Shown here piece after piece: positions 36,639 to 46,067 of a stretch of DNA of 64,000 bases (position 1 is the stretch's first letter; every line of letters starts with the position of its first letter). The stretch lies in NCBI GenBank assembly GCA_022711405.1, contig JAKLFC010000014.1:36123-100122 (forward strand), in the 5' to 3' direction. The notes beneath the pieces are model-generated. The model was not told where the DNA came from and ran no database searches. It worked only from the letters and a program-made list of their open reading frames with translations. The DNA comes from Bacteroidota bacterium. Its GTDB lineage: Bacteria; Bacteroidota; Bacteroidia; Bacteroidales; JAGONC01. The position numbers and the translations under genes were made by a program.

Positions 36639-39600
36639 ATGTTCAAAAGAATGTTAAAAGTTGCCAGTACACCTGCAGGGCTGGTGATCGTCGTTTTATT
36701 TCTTTCCTGTTTCGTGGCATCTGCTCAGAAGAAGGAGAAAGATGCCGGGAATGACACCATTAAATCTTCACTGTTCGGTGGATTGAAGTTCCGTTCGATC
36801 GGACCGGCCTTCACCTCGGGCAGGATTGCCGATTTCGCGGTCAATCCGGATCATCACAGCGAATATTTTGTGGCTGTGGGCAGCGGTAATATCTGGAAGA
36901 CCGTGAACAACGGCACCACATTCGACCCGGTCTTTGATAATTATGGTGCGTATGCGATCGGTTGCCTGGCCATGGATCCTTCCAATCACAGCATTATCTG
37001 GGCGGGGACCGGTGAGAACAATCATCAGCGTTCGCTGGGATATGGAGACGGGGTCTATAAATCCATCGACGGTGGTAAAAGCTGGAAACACATGGGATTG
37101 AAAGAATCCCGCCAGATTGGAAAGATCATCATTCATCCCCGGAACTCCAATACTGTTTACGTTGCAGCTGAAGGATCGGTCTGGGGACCGGGCGGCGACC
37201 GTGGCCTGTTCCAGACCAGGGATAGCGGGAAGACGTGGGAAAAGATTTTATCTGTAAGCGAGAACACAGGGATCAATGACATGGTGATGGATCCGCGGGA
37301 TCCGGATATCATGTACGCCTCTTCCGAACAACGGCGACGCCATGTGTACACCAAGATCGGAGGTGGGCCTGAGACGGCCATCTACAAGACCACCGACGGT
37401 GGCAAGACATGGGATAAACTGACCAGCGGTTTGCCGTCGGCCGATATGGGAGGCATCGGCCTTGCCATATCTCCCGTCAATCCGGATGTGATCTATGCCA
37501 TCATTGAAGCTGCAGAAGACCAGGGTGGATTCTATCGTTCCAGGAACCGCGGTGCCACCTGGGAAAAAATGAGCGACCATCATGAAGCCGGACAGTATTA
37601 CAATGAGATCTACTGTGATCCGAAGGATGTGGACAAGGTTTATTCGGTTGAGACCATTTCCCATGTAACCCATGACGGAGGGAAGACCTGGCAACGTATT
37701 GGACTGAACAACAGGCATGTGGATGACCATGCCCTGTGGATCGATCCTGAAGATACCCGTCATTTTATGATCGGAGGAGACGGAGGCATTTATGAGACGT
37801 TCGACGACGGAATGAACTATATTTTCAAGTCGAACCTGCCTGTGACCCAGTTTTACAGGTTGAATGTCGACAACCAGTACCCTTTTTACCATGTGTATGG
37901 CGGCACCCAGGACAACGGCAGCATGGGGGGGCCTTCGGGAAATACCTCAAGAGATGGTGTGAGCAGCGCCGAATGGTACATCACCAATGGAGGCGATGGA
38001 TTCTGGACCGCGGTGGACCCTGTCAACACCGATATCATTTATGCTGAATCCCAGTACGGCAATATGGTCAGGTATGACCGGAAAAGCGGGGAAAGCATCT
38101 CCATCCGGCCTGAACCGCGTAAAGGCGAAAATACCTACCAGTGGAACTGGAATACACCTCTGTTGATCAGTCCACATTCCCCAACCCGTCTGTACTGCAG
38201 TGCCAACAAAGTATTCCGCAGCGACGACCGGGGAGATTCCTGGACGGTGATCAGCGAAGACCTTACCCGCCAGATCGACCGGAATACCTTCCAGGTCATG
38301 GGAAAATACTGGAGCATCGACGCTGTCGCCAAAGACCGCTCCACCTCCCTCTACGGAACGATCATTTCACTGGATGAATCACCCGTCAAGGAAAACCTTA
38401 TCTATGCCGGGACGGATGACGGACTGATACAGGTCACGGAAGACGGGAAGAACTGGCGCAGGATCGAAGCATTTCCCGGCGTGCCTGAGTATACGTATGT
38501 CAGTGATCTTCTGGCCTCATTATTTGATGAAAATGTGGTCTTTGCCTCCTTCGACAACATCCTGCGCGATGACTTCAAACCCTACCTGCTGAAAAGCATC
38601 GACAAAGGCCATACATGGACTTCTATCGCGGGGGATCTTCCGCAAAATGGAACCGTTCATACGATCGTGCAGGATCATGTCAATCCCGACCTTCTCTTCT
38701 GTGGTACCGAGTTTGGAGTTTTCTTTACGTATAACGGAGGTGGTAACTGGATCCAGCTGAAGTCAGGTATACCTACGATCTCAGTAAGGGACATGGTCAT
38801 CCAGAAAAGGGAGAACGACCTGGTGCTGGCCACGTTCGGGAGAGGATTCTATATTCTTGATGATTATTCTCCGCTGAGGGAGTTCAAACCGGAAATGAAG
38901 GATATGGAAGGTTTTATTTTCCCTGTTAAGGATGCCCTGATGTACATACAGTCGAGAGGGGGCAACGAATCGGGATCCACGCCATTTATCGCCCCCCATA
39001 AACCATTCGGTGCAGTTTTTACATATTATCTTAAGGATGTCCCAAAAACCAAAAAGGAATTGCGCAAGGAGAAGGAAGAGGAATTATTCAAAAAAGGCGA
39101 AAAGATACCCATTCCTACCGATGCCGAGCTGATCGCCGAAAGGGAAGAAATCCCACCATACCTGGTATTTACGGTAACAGATGCCGGTAACAATATCGTT
39201 CGTCATATCTATGAAACTCCAAAGAAAGGCATCCAGCGGGTGGTCTGGAACATGAGGTACCAGGGCTTATCGCCTGTAAATGTCCAGGCCGGCCAGTTCG
39301 ATCCCCTTGATAAAGGGGGAGATGCAAGTCTGGCACTCCCGGGGAAATATCATGTGAGCCTTGGCCTGGTCAGCGATGACCAGTACCGTGCATTGGCGGG
39401 TCCGGTAGCATTTACGGCCAGTGTACTGGAGAACACCGCGCTTCCAGTAAAAGACAGGGAAGAGCTGGCGGCATTCCGGAAGGATGTAGCCACCCTTAAC
39501 GGTACCATGCAGGGTGCCCAGCGTTCTATCGATGAACTGCAAGGTCGTCTGGAATCCATCAAACAGGCCGGACACATCACCCCCGGGATCCCGGAGGATT

Positions 39601-39926
39601 TTCTTGCCAGGGCTCAGATGGCTGACAGCAAACTGGAGACCTGCAGACTCATGTTTACCGGAAAGACCGACAAGCCGAGCGACGAGGAGAACCTGCCCGG
39701 GCCCGTCCCCCTGAACCAGCGGATGGGTTCCATCGTATGGGGGCAGTGGCGCTCCACAAGCGTTACCAAATCAATGAAAGACAATTATGCCATCCTTCTG
39801 GAAGAGTTTCCCCCGGTACTGGAGATGATCCGCAATGTGGCCGAAAAGGATATCCGGGAACTGGAAGATGAACTGGTGCGCGTGGGAGCACCGTGGACAC
39901 CGGGGAGGGTGCCGGTGTGGAAATGA
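36639..39926 (+). CDS. VPS10/sortilin-type beta-propeller protein, exported
   Basis: Exported protein of about 1095 residues. It carries repeated BNR/Asp-box-like units (DGGKSWKHMG, DSGKTWEKI, DGGKTWDKL, RGATWEKM, DRGDSWTVI, KGHTWTSI, GGGNWIQL) that build a large beta-propeller like the VPS10 domain, often annotated as glycosyl hydrolase. The C-terminal 250 residues are mostly helical and lack such repeats. The frame begins at a TTG (36582), but MFKRMLKV gives a usual signal peptide ending at CFVASAQ; ATGs at 36618 and 36651 are alternatives. No T9SS tail was seen. Enzyme activity is not shown. The TGA abuts a heptad array. Confidence 0.8.
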   Translation: MFKRMLKVASTPAGLVIVVLFLSCFVASAQKKEKDAGNDTIKSSLFGGLKFRSIGPAFTSGRIADFAVNPDHHSEYFVAVGSGNIWKTVNNGTTFDPVFDNYGAYAIGCLAMDPSNHSIIWAGTGENNHQRSLGYGDGVYKSIDGGKSWKHMGLKESRQIGKIIIHPRNSNTVYVAAEGSVWGPGGDRGLFQTRDSGKTWEKILSVSENTGINDMVMDPRDPDIMYASSEQRRRHVYTKIGGGPETAIYKTTDGGKTWDKLTSGLPSADMGGIGLAISPVNPDVIYAIIEAAEDQGGFYRSRNRGATWEKMSDHHEAGQYYNEIYCDPKDVDKVYSVETISHVTHDGGKTWQRIGLNNRHVDDHALWIDPEDTRHFMIGGDGGIYETFDDGMNYIFKSNLPVTQFYRLNVDNQYPFYHVYGGTQDNGSMGGPSGNTSRDGVSSAEWYITNGGDGFWTAVDPVNTDIIYAESQYGNMVRYDRKSGESISIRPEPRKGENTYQWNWNTPLLISPHSPTRLYCSANKVFRSDDRGDSWTVISEDLTRQIDRNTFQVMGKYWSIDAVAKDRSTSLYGTIISLDESPVKENLIYAGTDDGLIQVTEDGKNWRRIEAFPGVPEYTYVSDLLASLFDENVVFASFDNILRDDFKPYLLKSIDKGHTWTSIAGDLPQNGTVHTIVQDHVNPDLLFCGTEFGVFFTYNGGGNWIQLKSGIPTISVRDMVIQKRENDLVLATFGRGFYILDDYSPLREFKPEMKDMEGFIFPVKDALMYIQSRGGNESGSTPFIAPHKPFGAVFTYYLKDVPKTKKELRKEKEEELFKKGEKIPIPTDAELIAEREEIPPYLVFTVTDAGNNIVRHIYETPKKGIQRVVWNMRYQGLSPVNVQAGQFDPLDKGGDASLALPGKYHVSLGLVSDDQYRALAGPVAFTASVLENTALPVKDREELAAFRKDVATLNGTMQGAQRSIDELQGRLESIKQAGHITPGIPEDFLARAQMADSKLETCRLMFTGKTDKPSDEENLPGPVPLNQRMGSIVWGQWRSTSVTKSMKDNYAILLEEFPPVLEMIRNVAEKDIRELEDELVRVGAPWTPGRVPVWK

Positions 39927-39944
39927 GAGAGGAGAGAGGAGAAA
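39924..39944. repeat. Heptad array (GAGAGGA) from the VPS10-like stop
   Basis: The stop TGA at 39924-39926 is followed at once by two GAGAGGA units and a decaying third. It is the same family as the arrays at thiL and serS, in a phase shifted by two bases. Confidence 0.7.
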
Positions 39945-39959
39945 TAAAAAGACATTCCA

Positions 39960-39976
39960 TAACCCCGCAGGGGTTA
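39960..39976. other. Short palindrome between convergent genes
   Basis: TAACCCC-GCA-GGGGTTA forms a 7-bp stem with a 3-base loop between the VPS10-like gene and wecE. There is no T-tract on either side, so its role as a terminator is doubtful. Confidence 0.5.
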
Positions 39977-39996
39977 AAGTATTGTAGTAGTAGAAA

Positions 39997-41130
39997 TCAT
40001 TTATTTACGAAATATCGTTCCATTGCATCCGCAACATAGTTGATCTCATTTTCGGTCATTTCATTGTAGAAAGGTAAGCGGAGGATACAACCGGCGAAAT
40101 GATCTGTGTGTCGAAGAATCCTTCCATCATGCAGGGGCCTGAAAAAATCGCTGGAGTGAAGTGGCAGGTAGTGAAAAACAGCATTGACCCCTTCCTTTTT
40201 TAAGAAGGAAAGCAGCTCATTCCGTTCTTCAGGCTCCCTGACCCTGAGGAAGAACATGTTCCCGTTCACGGAGGCCCACTCCGGGAGATGAGGCAGGGTC
40301 AGCAGGTTCATCTCTTCCAGAGGCTTGAGTTTTTCGTAATAGGTTTGCCACACCAGTTTTCTTTTCAGCTGGATCTCATCGAATTTTTCCAGCTGGGAAT
40401 AGAGTACCGCGGCGGTGAGCTCTGACGGCAGAAACGATGAACCGATGTCCTTCCAGCCATATTTGCTGACATCCCCTCTGGAAAAGGCGGCCCGGTCGGT
40501 GCCTTTTTCCCAGATGATCTCTGCCCTTGCGGCAAACCGTTCATCATTCACCGCCAGCATGCCTCCCTCCCCGCTGATGATGTTCTTGGTCTCATGGAAT
40601 GAAAAAGTACCAAAATGCCCAATGCTGCCCAGGGGTCTGTCCCTGAAGAAGCTATCCACAGCATGGGCGGCGTCTTCCACCACACAGAGGTTGTGCTGCC
40701 TGGCCAGGGCCACGATCGTATCCATGTCGCATGCCACCCCGGCATAATGGACCACCAGGATAACCCGGGTCTTTTGGTTGATCAGTTCCCTGACCGCTTC
40801 CGGATCGATGTTGGGATAGTCAGAATACGTGTCGGCAAAGCGTATCCGGGCTCCCCTGAGAAGGAATGCATTCGCCGTGGAAACAAAGGTAAAGGAAGGC
40901 ATGATCACTTCGTCACCTGGCTGAACATTACACAGGATAGCGGCCATCTCGAGCGCATCCGTGCAGGATGTGGTCAGCAGGGTTTTTCGGAAGCCGAACC
41001 GCTGACGGAAGAAATCCTGGCACATCTGCGTATACTGGCCGTTTCCCGACAGCTTTCCCGACAGCGCCACACGGGCCAGGTGATGCGCCTCACGGCCGGT
41101 GAGGTAAGGTCTATTGAATAATACCTCCAT
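39997..41130 (-). CDS. wecE: dTDP-4-amino-4,6-dideoxygalactose transaminase
   Basis: PLP aminotransferase of the DegT/DnrJ/EryC1 family, 377 residues, nearly the length of E. coli WecE, and very close in motif pattern to it: SGKLSGNGQYT, TTSCTDALEMAA, GDEVIMPSFTFVSTANAFLL, HYAGVACDMDTI, VVEDAAHAV and FSFHETKNIISGEGG with PLP Lys182. It should turn dTDP-4-keto-6-deoxyglucose into dTDP-4-amino-4,6-dideoxygalactose (Fuc4N). The nucleotide-sugar suppliers rmlA and rmlB are not in the window. First gene met in the glycan locus; divergent from sulfotransferase 1. Sugar stereochemistry is inferred from WecE likeness. Confidence 0.9.
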   Translation of the reverse strand: MEVLFNRPYLTGREAHHLARVALSGKLSGNGQYTQMCQDFFRQRFGFRKTLLTTSCTDALEMAAILCNVQPGDEVIMPSFTFVSTANAFLLRGARIRFADTYSDYPNIDPEAVRELINQKTRVILVVHYAGVACDMDTIVALARQHNLCVVEDAAHAVDSFFRDRPLGSIGHFGTFSFHETKNIISGEGGMLAVNDERFAARAEIIWEKGTDRAAFSRGDVSKYGWKDIGSSFLPSELTAAVLYSQLEKFDEIQLKRKLVWQTYYEKLKPLEEMNLLTLPHLPEWASVNGNMFFLRVREPEERNELLSFLKKEGVNAVFHYLPLHSSDFFRPLHDGRILRHTDHFAGCILRLPFYNEMTENEINYVADAMERYFVNK

Positions 41131-41172
41131 GGTGTTCCTTCAATAAGGATGGTTCTGCGAAAATAAGAAGAA

Positions 41173-41204
41173 TTGTTGAATATGAGTTCAATTGGGTATA
41201 TTTG
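41173..41204 (+). promoter_or_regulatory. Promoter of sulfotransferase 1
   Basis: TTG pairs at 41173-41178 and TATATTTG at 41197-41204, 18-21 bases apart, form the best complete -33/-7 pair in the window. Its -7 box covers the TTG at 41202 that opens the longer frame. Confidence 0.65.
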
Positions 41205-41222
41205 CCCGACGTAAACGAAGCT

Positions 41223-42269
41223 GTGACACATCCTTCGGACATACCTTTCTTTTTCATTCTGGGCAGGCCGCGCACGGGGACCACGCTGCTCAGGGCATTG
41301 TTTGACGCGCACCCCAACGTGCAGATACCCTGGGAATGCCAGTTCATCCTGAATCTGTATCCGCGCTATGGAAAGATCACCTACTGGACCGGGGACCTTC
41401 TCCGTGAGTTCTTTCAGGATCTTCAGATGCAATGGCAGTTCAGCGCCTGGAACATGGATCTCAGCAGGCTGATGGCTGACCTCATGGCCTGTGCCGGCAG
41501 TACATCCTACGCGCGAATCTGTACAACAGTGTACCTGAACTACATCTCCTTCTATCCTAAAGAGGAGATCCGGCTTATCGGCGACAAAAATCATGGGTAT
41601 ACGATCTATACCCATCGTCTGAAAAGGCTTTTTCCGGATGCCCGCTTCGTTTACATCCTCCGCGACTACCGTGATAATTATGAATCGGTCAGGAACGTGG
41701 ATTTTGAACTTCCCATCGTTTCGCTGGTGGTCTGCAAATGGAGGTATTTTTATAAAAAAGCGCTGAAAGCCAGTGAACGATTCCCCGGATCCTTTTACTT
41801 CATCCGTTATGAGGACCTGGTGACCGATCCTGAGCTTCAGCTCGGAAAACTTTGTAAATTCCTTGAGATACCCTACGTAGCGGATGTCTTTGATTTCTAC
41901 AAAAAAAAGGAAGAAGCAGAAAGGAAATACCCGGTTGATGTTCTCGAAAAACATCATAAAAGCTTATTCAATCCAGTGAATACCAGCAGGATAGGCCGGT
42001 GGGAAAAATCCCTGAGCCAGCGTCAGGTCAGGATGGCCGACCTGGTAGCAGGGAGGTATGCGGAAATAGCGGGGTATACAAGGAAGTACAGGGGCTTCAG
42101 TCCCTGGATCGGTTTGCTGGTCCTGCCCGGAGTTTGTTATGCACGGTGTATTTACCTGATGACGTACATTGTCGACCGGTTTCCCTACCGGATCCGGGAA
42201 AAGCTTCTCAGCCGGGGCCCTTTATGGATCGCCGGAAAGTTTGGCGGATTGTTCAGTAAGGGCCATTGA
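41223..42269 (+). CDS. PAPS-dependent sulfotransferase 1
   Basis: Transfers sulfate from PAPS to a glycan or other acceptor. About 348 residues. The 5'-phosphosulfate loop is GRPRTGTTLLRALF at residues 14-27, and the 3'-phosphate-binding segment is FVYILRDYRDNYES. YFIRYEDLVTDPE is also typical. Hydrophobic C-terminal stretches (WIGLLVLPGVCYARCIYLMTY shortened here) suggest membrane contact. The frame opens at a TTG at 41202 that lies in the -7 box, so the GTG at 41223 is preferred. A second copy of the family lies at 46052. The 3' end overlaps the opposite gene by 48 bases. Confidence 0.87.
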   Translation: MTHPSDIPFFFILGRPRTGTTLLRALFDAHPNVQIPWECQFILNLYPRYGKITYWTGDLLREFFQDLQMQWQFSAWNMDLSRLMADLMACAGSTSYARICTTVYLNYISFYPKEEIRLIGDKNHGYTIYTHRLKRLFPDARFVYILRDYRDNYESVRNVDFELPIVSLVVCKWRYFYKKALKASERFPGSFYFIRYEDLVTDPELQLGKLCKFLEIPYVADVFDFYKKKEEAERKYPVDVLEKHHKSLFNPVNTSRIGRWEKSLSQRQVRMADLVAGRYAEIAGYTRKYRGFSPWIGLLVLPGVCYARCIYLMTYIVDRFPYRIREKLLSRGPLWIAGKFGGLFSKGH

Positions 42270-43220
42270 ATTTTTCTCACCGAGATCCTTTACCAGCCTT
42301 TCGGTGAACAGATCGGCTCCTTTGATATTGAGGTGATCAGGATCAAAAAAGTATTCGGGATGATCAAAGAACAGGTCATGGTAATCAAGCGTGCGGTCGT
42401 AAACTGAATAACGGCAGGCAATCGCTTCCACAGAGGCATATAAGTCATCTACCGGAACGAGCCGGCATTCTTCTTCATAGAATTCTTTTGACATCGGGAT
42501 TCGGATCAGCATCACCCCGATTTGATTTTCCTGGCATAGCTGGAGGATCTTTTCAAAATAGATGGCGATCGATGAATCCAGGCAGGTCTCAGGTGAGAGG
42601 ATCAATTTTGCCTTGTTCCAGGCCGTTCTCTGCCGGTTGGGATCATTGGCAAAATTGCGGTAATCGCGGTGAGGACGGTACCCATTGTATATTTCCAGTG
42701 TTTTGACCTTTATCCGGTAAAAGATCGAAAGCTGAATGTCCTTGTAATTGCCCGCATACGAAATGAACTTCCCTTCCACCCATTTGCTCAGGACATCCCT
42801 GTTCCCTTTGATCCTGGCAAGCTCGAAATAATCGATGTAACGGATCCAGTAGGAATTGTATTCGAAGCGGTTGGCTATTTTCGGACCGAAAGAAGATACA
42901 TCTGCCTGCAGGATCAGGTTCCGGGGCCTCTGACCTGTATTCTCCAGAACATATTTCAGCTTGTAATACGACTGGATGAAGTTCTCGCTGGGAGAGCCAT
43001 AGTTAAAGCTGCTGTCCAGGATGTACGTGTTGATGCAGTTATGTGAGTTTCCCAGTGTCAGGTATTTCATGGTTCCTTGATAATCAATGAATTGCTGATC
43101 CATTACCTCATTGATATCGTTGTGTACTGAAAATGCTTTGAACGCACTGTCAAGGATAAAATTGATGATCACCACCAGGCAGAGGAAGAGAATGAATCGT
43201 AGGATCGTTTTCCGGTTCAT
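42222..43220 (-). CDS. SGNH-fold partner of MBOAT, DltD/AlgX-like
   Basis: Protein of 332 residues with one N-terminal membrane segment (about 7-25) and an extracytoplasmic domain. LTLGNSHN (residues 55-61) fits the SGNH nucleophile block with Ser59, and DPDHLNIKG supplies an Asp293/His296 pair like the D-x-x-H motif. Such proteins sit next to MBOAT acyltransferases and pass acyl groups to surface polymers, as in alginate or teichoic acid modification. The gene follows the MBOAT gene by six bases, same strand. Family assignment is by motif and context; no close relative is recognised. Its last 48 bases overlap sulfotransferase 1. Confidence 0.72.
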   Translation of the reverse strand: MNRKTILRFILFLCLVVIINFILDSAFKAFSVHNDINEVMDQQFIDYQGTMKYLTLGNSHNCINTYILDSSFNYGSPSENFIQSYYKLKYVLENTGQRPRNLILQADVSSFGPKIANRFEYNSYWIRYIDYFELARIKGNRDVLSKWVEGKFISYAGNYKDIQLSIFYRIKVKTLEIYNGYRPHRDYRNFANDPNRQRTAWNKAKLILSPETCLDSSIAIYFEKILQLCQENQIGVMLIRIPMSKEFYEEECRLVPVDDLYASVEAIACRYSVYDRTLDYHDLFFDHPEYFFDPDHLNIKGADLFTERLVKDLGEKNSMALTEQSAKLSGDP

Positions 43221-43226
43221 TTCAGC

Positions 43227-44678
43227 TCAGAATTGAAAGTAGATGAATTCCTGTTTCTGAAGTACCCAGAAAAGGATGATAAAAAATATGAATCCGATAT
43301 AAACAGCCCATCGCACGACGATGTGCTTTGAAGCGATGATCTTTACCAGATCCTGCTTTTCATGGACATGTTCCGCGACCATCATGTTCACGAGTACAAG
43401 TATGCCGAAAAGCAGTTCATTATCATGAAGAATTTTCCATAACGATGGATACAGGTTACTGAAATCGAATGAATTGGAAATGATGAGCAGGCTGTTGCCA
43501 AGACTGTCGGCCCTGAAAAAGATCAGCGTGAAAATGATAAGTGAAAGCGTAAAGATGTTGCTCAGGAAATTGTTTAAAAAATGTACACGATTGAGCCGGC
43601 TCCAATTAAAAAACCATTCACGCTGTTTTTCCGTGATGGTTTCCAGGACGAGAAACATCCCGTTCAATGCTCCGAAGATCACAAAGTTCCATGCAGCGCC
43701 GTGCCAGAGCCCCATAAGAAGATAGGTGATGACGAGGTTGACATAGAGCCGGGCATAACTGACCTGTTTATTCTTGATATAAGGCAGTGAATACAGGACA
43801 TAGTCACGGAACCAGGTCGTAAGGGAAATGTGCCAGCGGTTCCAGAAATCGCGGAGCGACCTGGCCACCATGGGACGGTTGAAGTTGATCATCAGGTCGA
43901 AGCCCAGGATGCGTGCAGAGCCTCTGGCAATGTCGGTATATCCTGCAAAATCGCAATAAAGCTGGAAAGCGAAGAGCACCGTGGCCAGGATCACCGACAG
44001 TCCCGTATAGGCCTCAGGATGTGCAAATATTTCATCCACATACAGACCCAGCCGGTCGGCAATGATAACTTTCTTAAAGAAGCCCCACAGTATTAGTTTC
44101 AATCCACTGATCAGCCTGTCGGTATTAAAATCCCGTGGGTGATGAAATTGCTGCAAAAGACCCGATGACCGGTCAATTGGGCCGGCGATCAGCTGGGGGA
44201 AAAAGGAAACATAGAGGGCATAGTATCCCAGGTGCTTTTCAGGAGTCCTGATCCCGCGGTAGACATCAATGGTATAGCTAAGCGATTTGAATACAAAGAA
44301 AGAGATACCGACGGGGAGCAGAATTCTGAATGCAGGCAGGTTACCCTGCATATGGAATGCATCAAGCAGAAGATTGACGCTTTCGCCGAAGAAATTCAGG
44401 TACTTGAATCCTGCCAGCATGCCCAGGTTGGCAATAAGGCTGATGGCCAGGTACCCTTTTTTTCGTTTACGTGAAGACGACTGTTCGATCTTCAGCGCAA
44501 CGAAATAGTCGACCAGGGTGGTGAACAGGATCAGGATCCCGTATTCGATCCTGTTGCACATATAGAAAAAATAACTGGCAACCAGCAGGAACAACCATCT
44601 CCATTTGACCGGGATGATGAAATAGATGACAATTACTAAAGGAAGAAAGACCAGGTATTCAATGGAATTGAATAACAT
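43227..44678 (-). CDS. MBOAT family O-acyltransferase
   Basis: Multi-pass membrane enzyme of 483 residues that moves acyl groups across the membrane to an exported polymer, like AlgI or DltB. MLFNSIEYLVFLPLVIVIYF is a typical N-terminus; the upstream TTG at 44702 is less likely. The motifs RSLRDFWNRWHISLTTWFRD (His283) and LMGLWHGAAWNF with the active His326 are intact, as are PQLIAGPIDR and FDLMINFNRPM. It forms an operon with the SGNH protein. Acceptor is probably the glycan of this locus; that is inference. Confidence 0.92.
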   Translation of the reverse strand: MLFNSIEYLVFLPLVIVIYFIIPVKWRWLFLLVASYFFYMCNRIEYGILILFTTLVDYFVALKIEQSSSRKRKKGYLAISLIANLGMLAGFKYLNFFGESVNLLLDAFHMQGNLPAFRILLPVGISFFVFKSLSYTIDVYRGIRTPEKHLGYYALYVSFFPQLIAGPIDRSSGLLQQFHHPRDFNTDRLISGLKLILWGFFKKVIIADRLGLYVDEIFAHPEAYTGLSVILATVLFAFQLYCDFAGYTDIARGSARILGFDLMINFNRPMVARSLRDFWNRWHISLTTWFRDYVLYSLPYIKNKQVSYARLYVNLVITYLLMGLWHGAAWNFVIFGALNGMFLVLETITEKQREWFFNWSRLNRVHFLNNFLSNIFTLSLIIFTLIFFRADSLGNSLLIISNSFDFSNLYPSLWKILHDNELLFGILVLVNMMVAEHVHEKQDLVKIIASKHIVVRWAVYIGFIFFIILFWVLQKQEFIYFQF

Positions 44679-44756
44679 ATGGATCTGATTGTCACCTGGC
44701 AAATTAACGCATTTTATCCTTATGAATCATATCCGGCCGACCTTCATCAAAATATT

Positions 44757-44764
44757 TAATTTTG
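44757..44764 (+). promoter_or_regulatory. -7 box abutting the flippase start
   Basis: TAATTTTG is followed by CAGC and then the ATG at 44769, a gap of four bases. Predicts a leaderless or nearly leaderless mRNA. Confidence 0.6.
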
Positions 44765-44768
44765 CAGC

Positions 44769-46067
44769 ATGGCACAACGCAGTTTCCTGAAGGATGTCAC
44801 GGGGGTATTCGCCAGCAATGTCTTTACCATTGCCGCAGGATTGCTGGCCAGTGTGATCCTTTCCAGGAACCTGGGCCCCGAGGGATTTGGGATCTATTCG
44901 GCCATCCTTGTGATCCCCCTGGTCGTGGTGAGTTTCACCCAGCTTGGCATCAGGGGATCTGCCATCTATCACCTTGGCCGGAAAAAGTTTGTACAGGAAG
45001 AGATCGTTGGCAGCATACTGATGATCCTGGCCATGACCTCTGTGCTTGGGATCCTGATCACGGGAATTGGCTTTCTGGTACTGGATGATGAGTCATTTTC
45101 AGGTCTTTATGTTTTGCTTGTCATGCTGTCGATCCCGTTTCGGCTGGCCATGGCATATTTTGGGGGGATCTTCATCGGTAAGGAACAGATCGGTAAGGCA
45201 AATTTCATCAACTGGTTCTCTGAACTGATCCACCTGGTGGCAGTGGCAGTGTTTGTCTGGATACTGGAATGGAAGGTTGCTGGCGCCTTGCTTTCGCTGC
45301 TGGCAGCCAATTTTCTGATCACCCTCTGGGCATGGCTCAGGATTGGGAAGGAGATCGGGTTTCGTTTTCAGTACAAAGCTGTCATTATCCGCGACCTGTT
45401 ATCGATGGGTTTGCTTTTTGCCCTCTCATTTGTCATCATTCAGCTCAATTACCGGATCGATGTTCTCTTGCTTCAGAAGATGTCAACCCTGGATCAGGTA
45501 GGATTTTACTCCCTGGGTGTTTCGATAGCTGAGAAGCTCTGGCAGCTTCCGCTGGCGATCGGGATTGTTCTGATGAGCCGAACCGCCAATGCCGCGGATC
45601 AGGAGCTGATCAGTCAAACCACCGGGAAGCTGGTCCGGGTTTCATTCCTCGCCGGGCTGATCGCTTCGGCCATCCTCGCTGTTTTGTCGCCCTGGCTGCT
45701 TCCGCTGGTATGGGGTGAAGAATTTGAATCCAGTGTCCGGATCATCCAGTACATTCTTCCGGGGATCCTGTTCATCAGCATCTTCAGGATCATGAGCAGC
45801 CGTCTGGCTGGAGCCGGAAAGCCCCACTTTGCCATCTATGCGTTTCTGCCAGCCCTGATCATCAACATCCTTCTGAATCTCTGGTGGATAACGCCCTATG
45901 GAGCGCTGGGAGCCGTATGGGCCACCAACGTGAGCTATACACTGGGCACCCTGGCCTTTATCGTTGTCTATTCAAAGGTTACACACACGCCAGTCCGCAG
46001 GATCGTTGAATTTAAAAAAGATGATTTTTCATTTATCAAAGAATTCAGGAAATGGATACTCCGGTAG
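44769..46067 (+). CDS. Wzx-type polysaccharide flippase
   Basis: Membrane protein of 432 residues with about twelve to fourteen hydrophobic segments, of the MATE/MOP oligosaccharide flippase group. N-terminal DVTGVFASNVFTIAAGLLAS and VILSRNLGPEGFGIYSA are classical. It should move lipid-linked glycan units across the inner membrane. The next gene, sulfotransferase 2, begins inside its last 16 bases. No polymerase (Wzy) or ligase was found in the window, though the TMTC-like protein at 55.5 kb is multi-pass. Confidence 0.9.
   Translation: MAQRSFLKDVTGVFASNVFTIAAGLLASVILSRNLGPEGFGIYSAILVIPLVVVSFTQLGIRGSAIYHLGRKKFVQEEIVGSILMILAMTSVLGILITGIGFLVLDDESFSGLYVLLVMLSIPFRLAMAYFGGIFIGKEQIGKANFINWFSELIHLVAVAVFVWILEWKVAGALLSLLAANFLITLWAWLRIGKEIGFRFQYKAVIIRDLLSMGLLFALSFVIIQLNYRIDVLLLQKMSTLDQVGFYSLGVSIAEKLWQLPLAIGIVLMSRTANAADQELISQTTGKLVRVSFLAGLIASAILAVLSPWLLPLVWGEEFESSVRIIQYILPGILFISIFRIMSSRLAGAGKPHFAIYAFLPALIINILLNLWWITPYGALGAVWATNVSYTLGTLAFIVVYSKVTHTPVRRIVEFKKDDFSFIKEFRKWILR

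Noticed and set aside
39960..39976. Palindrome as a true terminator
   Set aside because: It has no T-tract in either direction; listed only as a palindrome.
41202..41222. TTG at 41202 as the start of sulfotransferase 1
   Set aside because: The codon lies inside a strong -7 box, so it would not be in the mRNA from that promoter.
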